64,000 nucleotides of DNA from Tenebrio molitor (Eukaryota > Arthropoda > Insecta > Coleoptera > Tenebrionidae), in assembly GCF_963966145.1 (NCBI RefSeq), contig NC_091046.1:4774001-4838000 (forward strand), read 5' to 3'. Position 1 is the stretch's first letter; every line of letters starts with the position of its first letter. This document shows, in pieces, positions 48,079-59,095 of this stretch. The notes beneath the pieces are model-generated. The model was not told where the DNA came from. It did not search any database and worked only from the letters and a program-made list of their open reading frames with translations. A program made the translations under genes and the position numbers.

Positions 48079-50394
48079 TATTGAGAGAATAGTAATTAGA
48101 GTGGAGCTTTGTAAGTGCAGAAAATAATGAGAAAAGTAGGTCACTAAAAATCCAAGAAAGGAAAATAAGAAATCTAAAATGTCATCACATTTGTGACTTT
48201 TTTTTATTTAAAACACTTGTTTTATCATTTATTTGCATTAATTTCTGTCGTAATAGCAGAACAATTTAAGAAAGTTATAACATAAAACTCTACCACCATT
48301 CTGACTAGTATAGGTACTCGTACATATACGAGTATTAAATATTCTGCAAAAAGGAAGAATGGTGAAAAAAAGCACGAAAACAAGCACAGAGGTCCCGATT
48401 TTGCGGTTTGGCGGCAGCAAACAAGACATTAGAACCGTCAATATTTTCACCCGTGCGGTGGTCCCGCAACCCCGTGTCGAATAAAAAATGTATTTGCTTT
48501 AAAATTAAATTCGCAGCGAAATGATGCCGCCCCCTGTTAATATAAATAACGTATTAATCGGTGGTAATGAACGGATTTCGTCACAGGATTAAATCATGCG
48601 TTACGAGCGAAGGGTAAATATGGCATTGAACCCTCCGGCAGAAAATCTGTAATCCCTTGCGGAAAATTAGGCAATCGCGATAAGTCGTCTTTGATTTAGC
48701 AGTAATTGGGACGAGTCGCGATCCGGCTCGAAGGACCAGTTGGCTGTTGTTCATTGCGATGCAGCCGGGTGCAAAACCACCACCACCACTGTTTAAATAA
48801 TGCTCGTCAAATAGAGCCTGCAGTGGTGCCGCTGCTGAAATTATTGTGCGGAAATCAAACGTCAAGCCGTCAAGTAAACGCAACAAAATCCTGAAATAAT
48901 CATTTTAAACCGAATGCGAATCTATTATCGTGAGCGCGCAGGCACATTCGATAAAAATTCATTTATTTACTGGGTCTAAATAAATTAGTGTCCCGCTTAG
49001 TCTCGTGGAAATGTAAAGAGTGTGCACCTCTCAATTTAAATATTGAAATAAGGAATGCATCAACGTGGCAACTAAAAATATTTCATTAAAAAAGTTTGTT
49101 GCCAATTTTCAACCAACCCCAAACTAATTTACATAAATTACCTCGGCCAAACATTGCACTTCGCATAAGTTATATTACTGCGCGATGGGGTTGCGATACG
49201 ATTTTATTAATGCCCGAAGTACACGTGGATCGCTTTGTGCAAAAACAAAACGACGGGGGCGGCCAACAAAGAAAATCGTAAATCTGGTAAAAATCAGGTA
49301 GGGACCGGGCTTATCGGGGCTCGACAAGGACGCCATTGTTCGGATGGGCCGAAACCGTCATAACTCAACATTTCAAATTACATTATCGCGAAAATCTTTC
49401 CTCTAAGTGCTTATTAAAAGATTGGGAATTTTATTTTGTCGAAATCTCTTGCGACTTGTTTAAAATTTATTCTTTATTTAATTGGAGTTTCACGTTTACG
49501 CGAAATAAAACTTTGCCAACTTCTTGGCGCTCCTTGTTTTCCTAAATATCAAAGTAACTCAAACGAAACAGTTATTTACGTTTTCTCAGTAATTAATTCG
49601 TAATTAAAATTTTAATGAGGGTTTGTGCGGACCATTTTTGCCAACCTTCATGCTCAGAAACAACAAAATATCATAATAAAAAGCGTTTATTTATTTTACA
49701 TCCAGGCCCCAATTCAAAGCAGCAGGATAATTAATTAGCAACAAATTAAAACGACAATATTTATTTAACAATTATATTTTTATCGGGAGGCCTCGTTGTG
49801 CAAACTTCACACGCGTGCGATAATGTAAATAGCAATTTTATTAGGTGCTCAGCTTGTAGAACATGGAGATACACTCCAAATGTTTGGTAAATTGTTTTTA
49901 AAAATATCTTCCAAGGAAGGGAAAGAGAGTTTAGGGATGTTGCTGCAGCATTTCTCGAGTAATTAAATAATATTTGGACAATTGTAAAATTGGAGTTTGT
50001 GCTACTTGAAGGCGAGCGTTTCCGGTTCCTGTAGCGATATTCGCCAATTTGCTGCAGTGCCCCTCGAGGGTTCAGCCCCGATCGATTTTTAATTGTGCTC
50101 CATAAAACCGCACCAGCAGAATCTCTAGGAAATAATTGGACCGTAACTTTTTCCTTAATCGAATAGGCGAATTCAGAAACCGGCCGCCCAATAAAACTCC
50201 CAACTAGCAATAAATTCCGTATATTCGAAATTAAGCAACACGTTGTATCCTAAGTTGACCTGACTCGACCCAATTTCATTTCCACCGAGTTTAATTGATT
50301 TAAGCATTATCGGGTTATATTAAGAATCTTATTAGCCCTAATTCCGGCGCACCCGTAAAATTGTAAACCGCCACCTAATTCCATGTTTTTCCAG

Positions 50395-50667
50395 TGCCTC
50401 CGAGGATACATTACGTCACGTCGAACGGCCGCGTCGAAGTAAAGAAGGGATCAACGGTGAAGTTGGAGTGCAGGGCCTCTGGTAATCCCGTACCTAAAAT
50501 AACATGGTCGAGAAAAAACAATGTGTTGCCGTCGGGAGATCAAACACTGCAGATTCCGGTCCTGACACTCGACAGAGTCGATAGACATCAAGCGGGGGTC
50601 TACAAGTGCATGGCGAACAACGGCGTCGGCGAGGACGTCACCCAAGAGATCAATCTTCACGTCTTGT
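50395..50667 (+). CDS. Ig-superfamily adhesion protein (Klingon/Lachesin-like), exon encoding Ig2
   Basis: This 273-bp exon, phase 1 to phase 1, has acceptor tttttccag and donor T|GTGAGT. It encodes one complete I-set domain of 91 residues: VPPRIHYV linker, KGSTVKLECRASGNPVPKIT with Cys26, ITWSRKNN with Trp38, VLTLDRVDRHQAGVYKC with the terminal Cys72 (46 residues after Cys26), and EINLHVL as the last strand. The junction leaves a T, so the next exon most likely supplies a Tyr or Phe codon before a PPE-type linker. The third Ig domain and the membrane-anchor signal are not found in the remaining 13.3 kb. The CDS is intact and GC-rich against AT-rich flanks. Confidence 0.93.
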
Positions 50668-53492
50668 GTGAGTACGGCCCTGCACTAATAACAATATCAT
50701 TACGGACGCTCCTAACGTCTTGGCGAGCTGCGGGAATTTGCCACCTCCCATTCTACTGTACCTATACTACGACGCACTTATCGCCAGATGTATTGACGTG
50801 ATTATTTGGTTGCCTAACAGCAAGGCGCTCTGACCCAAAAACAAACAACAAACCGAAATGTTTACTTCCTACCGCAATACTAGACGCGGGGGTATTTAAA
50901 AACACACTTCAATTTGCTGGAGGTGAGAATCGTCACTATTTTATCAAAGTTAAAGTAGTTTAAAATACAAACGGAGTTCGCAGGACGGGAAGGCTAATAC
51001 GTGCCACATAAAAGGCGCCCCTTTAACCATTTCCTATAACTTTCAGTATCCGCTGCGAACTCATCTAACTTTTATTAAGCCATTAATAATTTACACTACT
51101 TGTGTTTTCTTCAACGCTCTTGCCAGGCTCTTCATCGTTTCGCATGATTTTTCTTTGATGTGATGAAACACAGCGTATTATGGACGCGGCGGAAGTGTCA
51201 TAGTTTCGGCTCGACACAAAGTAACCAAATGATAATCGCATAAACATGAGAAGCGGGGAGGTCTTTTGTCTGGTGATTGCATTAAATAGAGGACGCCTCT
51301 CCATCAGTCTCGATCTACTTCGCAGTTCATATCTACCTATCGCGGAATCACGCGTTTCCTGCGCGCGATGAATGTGAAATGTGTTCCACATTGATTGTCT
51401 TATCGGTCGTGCCTAGATTTCCACGCGGGAGTTCTTGCATTTGCTCTCCGGCACGACATTACGCCTCCTTTTTGTCTCCTCCTCTGTCATTGTACTACGA
51501 CTTTACACACTACCCAATTTTTTTCACTTGCCCGGAAAAAACACCCGGATTTAATCAGAGAAAGACTCCATCAAGCTCGAGCACTTCGGTTTTTTGAATC
51601 AAGAGCGAAAGGTAGACAACCAATTAGACAGTCTAGTCTGTCACCAAATATTTACCTGATTTAATTTTCTCGAGAGTTACGCAATTTTTTCGAAATTAAT
51701 AACAATGTTTTGTTCAAACAAGAGCCTCGCCCCGTCTATTTGCTTGAACCTACGACATACAAGGCGCGAATTGTACCAATTTCAGGTGGTCTCTGGCTTA
51801 ATCCCTCACCAGAGCTGCCACAATGGTGGAGGTCGCGGTGAAAAATTCGAGCGGCGGCAGAATATAAGAATAAAACGGGTGACGATCTAAGTCAATATCT
51901 CCTCGGGGTGAGACTGTAATCTTGTTACAGTAAACCTTTCATTTCCTCTTAAGAATAGATTTTTTTATTGTGCCTTTAACGGAGCCACTATTTCTGGTGA
52001 ATAACGGTGCGCTTGTTGAGTTTGTCCTTTATTTAATCCTGAAGGGATAAAGCAATCGACACGAAAAACGACGGCTGCCGAGGTCAAGGTTCATCTGTCT
52101 GAAATGTCAAATGATTTTTTGCATAAGATCTCTGGATATTATTGTGTGGAGGAGGAGATTTTCGATCATTTGTAATGGGTCGGGTCTTTGGCTTATTTGG
52201 GGCTTCTTTGGAGAAATTGATAATCGTATTGGGGGAAATGAGGCAACCATATTAAGATGTTGCGTAGATACGGGTATCAATCAAGATTTAGATTTTCCGG
52301 CTTGTAGCGTGCCATTATGTTGACAACAAGGAATAATCTCCGCCGCATCAAATGCTTAAGACAACTCATTAGAAGCTATTATCCAGATTCACAAAATTTG
52401 CTTGTGTGTGCATATTTGAATATTTTTAGGCATTTAGTTCACCGTTCTTGCTGGGAAGTTCACAGTTGTTGAAGAAAAATATGTGTAAAATTGGTGGATG
52501 CGCTGGGAAAATATTTTTACAAATCTTTTGATATCTTTCTCGTCTGCAAGGTTAGATAACATCCAAAAACTGTATTTTATAGACATTACCACGAGTAATA
52601 TCATGAGCTAATCCACATTTCTACAGTGCTTGTCAGCTAAGACTTTCGAAGCCTAATATCTCGGTTATTTTCCAACGAGTTTTTGTGAAATTTAAAATGC
52701 AGATATTTTAGACGGTGAAGAGTAAAATCCCATTAATGGAATAACCCAAGTCTTAAAAACGTAATTTTTACATGCGTTTTTGCAATCTTGAATCACTTAA
52801 GATTTATATCAAAAAATTGGTCGTCAATAAAAAATGCTGGAAGGAGAAATTCGTCCTTGAAAGACGTCTCGTATGCAAGAAAAAAGAAAAAAAACTGTGT
52901 TAAACGTGATCTGCTTATTATACTGGATGCTTTAATTCTTTCATAAAGGACTAAAACATGATCTTTATATTTTAGCAAGGTAATTGAGTTCACGTAGCTT
53001 CCTGTGTCTTCAAATAAATTGACGACTCTTTGAACCTTAAATTTTGTAAATCCTACAGGATACTTCCCGTAGAAAAAAATTATTTCCTTTTTCAACAATA
53101 TTGAAATTTCTGCCATTGTAGCATGTTTTTAGAGTATTTTCAATAAATTTACACAATTTGACGTTTCTAATAAAGCGCGCCAACTTTTGACAGATTTTAA
53201 AGGGTGTACAAAATATTGCTTGGCAACTTTTCATCAATTGTTTCAAAATGTAACTGCTGAAATATCTTCAAAATTTAGATTAAATTTTTAACAAAAATTA
53301 TTTTTTTTAACTTCAAGTAATTTTATTATTCTTAGTTGAACCTTCACCGTCGAAAATATCTGTATTTTAAATTTCATAAAAATCCGTTGGCAAATAACCA
53401 TCCTTGCTAGGAAGTCTGGATTGATTTGGTAAAATTTTTGTTAACGCAGAAAAATATTTTTCAAAATTGGTGGATGCGCCGGAACAATAAAT

Positions 53493-53531
53493 CAAATAAG
53501 AGCACGAGACGAAGTCGAGGGCTTTTATTTG
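53493..53531. repeat. Small hairpin with CGAGACGAAGTCGAGG loop
   Basis: caaataagagc pairs with gcttttatttg around a loop containing acgagacgaagtcgaggg. Confidence 0.65.
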
Positions 53532-54324
53532 ATAATAATTGGTCTTCTGACCGAATACTTCATGGATGTTTGAGTACATTAGCAAAAAAATAGCCGATAT
53601 TAAAATTTTGCACGAGGGGTATACGGCTGATTATTTCCTGAATAGAATGAAACCAAACGCATTATTTCCAATCTTTTTTATTCAAAATAATTAAAAAAAA
53701 AACAGGTACCGACATTTTTTATCAGATTATTGCACAGTGTGCATTTTAGAGAAATTTTATCGAGTTATTTTTTGTTTTCTAGTTTTGATTGGTCAATAGT
53801 TGTCACGCAATTGGTTGCTAAACACGTGAAGGAAATAATCAGAAATAATTTCGATACATCTGTTGTCTGTATTTCTAGATAACATCTAAGAGCTCTATGA
53901 AACAGGATAAGGATAATTTCATTAGCCAAACCATATTTCTACGTCCAGCAATGAATTTTTCATTTCTCACTTATTTACGAAAAGTAGCAAAGGTTGCGTA
54001 ACTAAATATGATGTTTATGTCTATCTTCGCAAGCTAAATAATGTTCAAGGCAATATTTCGCCGATTTTAGTCTAAACAATTCAGCGAAAAATTTGCATTA
54101 TTCAATTGCCAAAGCTAAGAAAATAATCAGGTTTTGTCACAGCTTCAATGTTTTAATTATTTGCTAAGCTAGACAAAAAACAAATTCTGTATTTCTTAAA
54201 TTTCATCGTGAGAAATTTATATTTAAAACTAATTTTCTTAATTTTTTGTGACAACTAGAAAATTGATAAATTATAGTTTCCAAAAATACTGGATGCGTAG
54301 GAATAATTGTTTCAAACCTTTAAA

Positions 54325-54798
54325 TACAGGGTGTTTCTGAAATAGGTGCATTAATTTTAACTGGTAATAGAACTCATCAAAAGGAACAACTTTTCTCTCT
54401 GCCATTTTGGCGAAAAACGTTGCGTAATGGCTTAAAAAAATAGGAAAGATTTTCCTAAAACCGTTCATATCTCCAAAACTAAGCTACCTAAAAACGTCAA
54501 ACAGCCAGATTCTTACGAAGTGGATTTTTTGCTATACGGGTAGATTTCTTTGAATTTCGATTTCGGCGTTAAAACACGTTTTCTGGATGAAAATGGATGT
54601 TTTTTTCGTATTAGCGCTGATCTCAATTAGCCATTGCAGTATTTAGTGGCGTAGGGTTATTTTAGTGAAAAATCTCTCCAATTTTTTTTTTGGAATGAAA
54701 CATCGTTTTTCGGCAAAATGGTAGATAGAAAAGTTGTTCCTTTTGACGAGTTCTATTACCAGTTAAAATTAATGCACCTATTTCAGAAACACCCTGTA
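54325..54798. mobile_element. TA-flanked inverted-repeat element, 474 bp
   Basis: CAGGGTGTTTCTGAAATAGG, then tgcattaattttaactggta, is mirrored exactly at the right end. Arms of about 95 bp have only a few mismatches, so insertion is fairly recent. TA flanks are intact. It sits in S2 block 2. No transposase is encoded. Confidence 0.92.
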
Positions 54799-57544
54799 TA
54801 TCTCCTGTTGTGGTGCAAGCCAAGATCCAAGACAACTCATTAAAAACCATTACCCAAATAGCCAAAATGTGTCCACATTCTTTGCTACTAGGTCCTTATA
54901 GAGCTGTCGTAATTTGTATTAGCACAGAAAAAAAAATGGTGTAAAAATGGTGGATGCGCCGGGTAAACATTTTAACAAATATTTCGATATCTGCGTCGCT
55001 TGTGGGACTAGATTACATCTGTAAACTACATTTGAAAGATATTATCGTGGACAATTCCATGAGCTACACTACATTTCTATGTCCCTGATATCACTGATAA
55101 AATTTCCATGTCTTACTTACATTGGAAAATAGCCTGAGGTTATGTACTAAATACTATGTATATTCATGTTTAGCTTTGCGAACTGGAGAATATCTAAAAT
55201 TGCATTTTGTCGATTTTATGACGAGCACTTCAACGAAATAACTTTATGGTTCCTTCTATGAAACCAGTATCTAAAATTTTGTTGAATTAAAAAAAAATAT
55301 ATATTTTTTTTTCTTTTTTTTTTTAACTGCTTAAATGTGTTTTAGTGACCAATTTAATTGAAAAACTAATTGTCTTTATTTCTAATATCAATTAGAAAAT
55401 TATAAATAATTTTTTCCTCAAATGGTGGATGCGCCGACATTATTTTTCCAAAACTTTAGCTATTCCTGTTGCTGGCCTAGGCTTTGAAGACTCATTAAAA
55501 GCCATTCTCCACATCCCGCAACGGAACTTCACTTGCGTGTTCTTCCTATAATTTTTCTATTCACGAGTGGGCCCCTAGCTTAGAAGGAGGTCCTTCTTGC
55601 GCAATCGAGGGTTGTTGTAATCCCCCAACGAAACGACTTCCCCATTTCAGTTGGGCCGAATTAACCGCAACTCATCTGAAGGGTTGACTTATTGCCCCGT
55701 CCCCATTAAAATAAGAAGTCCGCTGCAAGTCGCAAGTGTACATCAAGTTCTTCGGAAGGGAGTAGGCCTCGTAGGTTAAGGGTTCCCAGGGCATATATAA
55801 CGCAGCTCACCACTCAATCTGGTTTATGGTTCCGGCAAATTAAAGCCGGCACTCGGATGATTAACTGCACCCGGCAACCCTCATCCCTCCTGTTCAACAG
55901 CCGACCTCATGAAAGGTGAAAACAAAAGATTCTCTCACCTTCGGACCCGATAAATCATCCCTAACTACCACCTTTTCACGGCGTATGTTCCGAAGCCGTT
56001 AATATCTATAAAATTACCGCTAACAACCGGCCCTACAACGCCGCCCCCGGAGCCGCCGAAAAAACAAACCGGACCGATTCTCGCGCCGGAATAGAGAGAG
56101 TAAATGCAATCAGGTGTCCTTCGCAAGATCGGAATAAAATTAATGCGGTGTCCTCGCAGGATAATGCAAGCGGCAGTAATTATGCAGAATTGCATGCTAA
56201 GGAAACTGCTGCTTAAAAATTCTAGTCATTTCGCCGGAATGACTATCATCCGAACAATTAAGTGCAAATTAAGCGATAAACACGCCATTAAAGCAACCTT
56301 ATAATTTTCTAGTAATAACTTTTTCCCAGCGGAGCTTAATTGACTTTTAATATAATTATATCGCGAGATAATTATTAGCATCCGACAGGGCGAGAGGACC
56401 CGGGGGAGGCATCCCGAACCCACACACTTACGTTATCTTTCTTACTTAGATTTAATTTTCCGGGAAAGTTTCTTAGTTATTTGTAAAGTTGCAACTTTCT
56501 TTGTAATTCGACGGAAAGGCCGGCCCAATTCGAAAATTCTTTGTACGTGTTTTCATCGGAAAAGTAAGTTTCCTTACTTTTGTTAGTTTTCGACTTCTTT
56601 TCACTTTTCCCGCTCCTCGTTAAAAATAAATGATTGAAATTTATAGACACGAGGGATTCTGCAAGGTGCGAAGAGGAAAACGCCGCCGCACCGTTTGTAA
56701 TGTACTTACAAGTTTTCCGGGACATTTCATTAATGATCCTCTCGACCGACACCTAAATAGTTTATGGATTTTTTACGTCCCGGAGTACTCCGGCTGTTAG
56801 CGCAGACAGCTCCACAACGAGAGCACAATTTCCACCATTGTCTTCGACGAAGCCTCGCAACAAATAATTCCGCTATTCTACAGTGTCGCTGATTGTTTTT
56901 TTTTTTTAATTAGAAATACACTCCAGGAGACTAATTGTCATATTTTCCGCGAATAAATCTGACGAAGTCGGCATCCCGCAGTCCCGAATCGAATCGATTT
57001 AGCTTTGTGTATTTTTTCATCTGAAACCGATAAGCGCGCCATAAAATATTTCCCATCTTTGCATTCATAACAAAACATAAAGCGCACATTACGACATAAA
57101 GCAAATAAACTTTTGATATATCTACCCGAACAAATATCTGGAGTCTTCTCTGATTCATGCGCTTGATTTAGCCTCTCACCGTCTTAAAACATAAAAGAAC
57201 TTTTCTATTTCGGTTTCATTGCTAAAGTTACGTCATATTCAGGTGGAGCTGAAATCGCATATCTGAGACAGTCTTCTAACTCGCACAAACACGTTTACGT
57301 CCTCATAATAGCTCTTCATTGTAAAGATAGAAGCAAAATCTTGTAGGGATGCCGCGAAATTTAACCGACAAGAGACCGCAAATTCCCAGCGCAATTTTTT
57401 CTGACACATCCCGTGCGACATTAAAATCGTTTTGCCAAATTAAAATTGTGCGTACATTAATTCTAAGACCACAAAAAAATATACAGACAATATTATACAT
57501 TTACACTGGAGGAACTGCGAAGGGAGTTCAATTTTAAAATTACG

Positions 57545-58000
57545 TTTTTAGGCACCATAATGAAAACGGTAGTTTTACGTACTCGCAATCGGTCGAAAAG
57601 TAACTCTTTTTCGGACGCACTTTTTCGGACGCTGACCGTAATCTCTTGGTCTGTTTGGTAAGTTAACAACGAAATCGACAAAACCGATAATTGTCTTGTC
57701 ACCATAAATTATGTAATTGCAAATAGTAAATTTCTCGTTTTATTGGAACGCAAAAAATTGTTAATATGTGTTAATAAACGTATCTACTTGAAAAAGGTAT
57801 ATACAAAATAAATTTGTAATTTTTCAATGATGTCTTTTGCTTTGTAGTTCGGGAGGTTGCCAAAAAAATGTAATGTGTACCTCTGCCAAAAAGTGCCTTT
57901 TGTCGTCGCCTGTTTTCAAGCCTCGGCTGCGCCTCGGCCAGAAAACTCGGACTCGGACGAAAAAAATGCACTTTTTGGTCGTGATACACAAATAACTATT
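57545..58000 (+). repeat. Interspersed repeat family A, copy 3
   Basis: It starts ttttaggcaccataatgaaa and ends acacaaataactatt. The terminal part folds: gtgccttttgtcgtcgcc pairs with gacgaaaaaaatgcac around gcctcggctgcgcctcggc. The foldback element at 57998 begins at its last bases. Confidence 0.85.
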
Positions 58001-58680
58001 TTGGACCTTAATTCGCCTCGTTATCGAAAACTACTGCAGATAGAGCAAAATTGTATATAAACTTTTTTGTACAGTATAAAATTTCATATGAAAAATCAGC
58101 AGCTGTTATAGTTTAGACGTGAGAGACGTCCAAAAGGCGCCTCGAAACATCCAATTTCACCTGATTCATTGGTCGGCTCAAATTTGACTGGAAAAAAATC
58201 TAAACGTTATTTAAAAATTCTGAAAAAATTCATGCGGTGTCTCGATGCTGCAGGAATATTATGAAAAAAGAATCATAATTTTGTAAGACATAGTACATAC
58301 TACAGAGCATTTCCAATTTTAGTGGTAAAAATAAAAATTCAAATTTTATGTTTTGAAGTGTAAAAAATGAAAAGTTATTGTCAATTACTTTTAATTGTCA
58401 TTGAGAGTTTCCTTATAGCAATTGGACTGTACGTGAATTTTTTCAGAATATTTCTAAAGAATTTAGATTTTTTTTTGCAATTACCACGCGGTGTAAGTCA
58501 AGCGAAATTGGACTCTTTAGTGCAACACATTTAAACGCCTCTCAAGTCTAAACTGTAACATATGCAATATGACCGTTAATTACGTTTTTTAGAAAATTTT
58601 GTGCTCTACAAAAAACGTTTTATTCAATTTTGCTCTGTCTGTCGTAGTTTTCGATGCTGAAGCGTATTAATGTCCCAAAG
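57998..58680. mobile_element. Long foldback element, about 680 bp
   Basis: The left arm from ttttggacctta, through cgaaaactactgcagatag, agcaaaattg, gtttagacgtgaga and ttctgaaaaaattca, is mirrored by the right arm to tgtcccaaag at 58680. Arms are about 300 bp with many small differences, around an AT-rich centre of about 90 bp. No coding relic is seen. The left boundary abuts family-A copy 3. Confidence 0.8.
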
Positions 58681-58750
58681 CGTAATTTTCTTTAAAAAAT
58701 TTTTATAAATCGTTTAAATAATTTCTCGAGTATTTCCTCAGATGCAAATA

Positions 58751-59095
58751 TACAGGGTGTCTTAAAATTATCGTGTTCCGAGTTCGGGGCTTAGTAGGGG
58801 ACACCTGTTGACCAAGTAAAAATGTTTAAAAAAATATCAAAGTTGCCAATATTTGTTCAAAAGTACCTGATTAATATTCTAGCTATGTTGTACTTCCATT
58901 TTGAACAAAAATGAATTAATGTCAACCATTTATATTTTTTATTTGAAGAAAACATGATGAAAAGTTTGAACCTTCAAACTCATATATCTTTGTAAAGACC
59001 CCCCCTATATTTTTTGTTTTATTTTTTCGAGATTCCTGAGATTTTTGCCTACAAGACCCCCGACTTGGAATACGTTAATTTTGCGACACCCTGTA
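58751..59095 (+). mobile_element. TA-flanked element with short inverted ends, family C copy 1
   Basis: CAGGGTGTCTTAAAATTATC at the left and its imperfect inverse (gttaattttgcgacaccctg) at the right are flanked by TA. It matches 63515-63934 along its length but lacks about 75 bp in the middle. Inverted ends are only about 22 bp. Confidence 0.85.

Larger units (their letters stand above)
38030..50394 (+). other. Intron of about 12.4 kb between Ig exons
   Basis: It runs from GTAAGT at 38030 to tttttccag at 50394. Besides the mobile elements listed separately, 38040-40970, 41860-44750 and 48080-50390 show no assignable feature. A strongly A-rich, purine-skewed stretch occupies about 45290-47660. 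Minus-strand ORFs at 39295-39717 (140 codons) and 46213-46581 (122 codons, hydrophobic) cannot be assigned. Confidence 0.8.
52440..55460 (+). repeat. Satellite-like dispersed repeat, family S2, block 2
   Basis: The core ggtggatgcgccgggaaa recurs at about 52493, 53469, 54290 (degenerate), 54950 and 55424. Before the core come ttgctaggaagt and agaaaaatat pieces; after it come gatatct, then tgagctacactacatttcta. Spacing is 0.5-1.0 kb. An inverted-repeat element has inserted at 54325-54798. Similarity to block 1 at 27.6 kb is clear in the core and weaker elsewhere. Confidence 0.7.

Noticed and set aside
55790..55830. TATA-like catatataacgc resembling a core promoter
   Set aside because: No coding exon or initiator-supported transcript start follows; such strings are common in AT-rich DNA.
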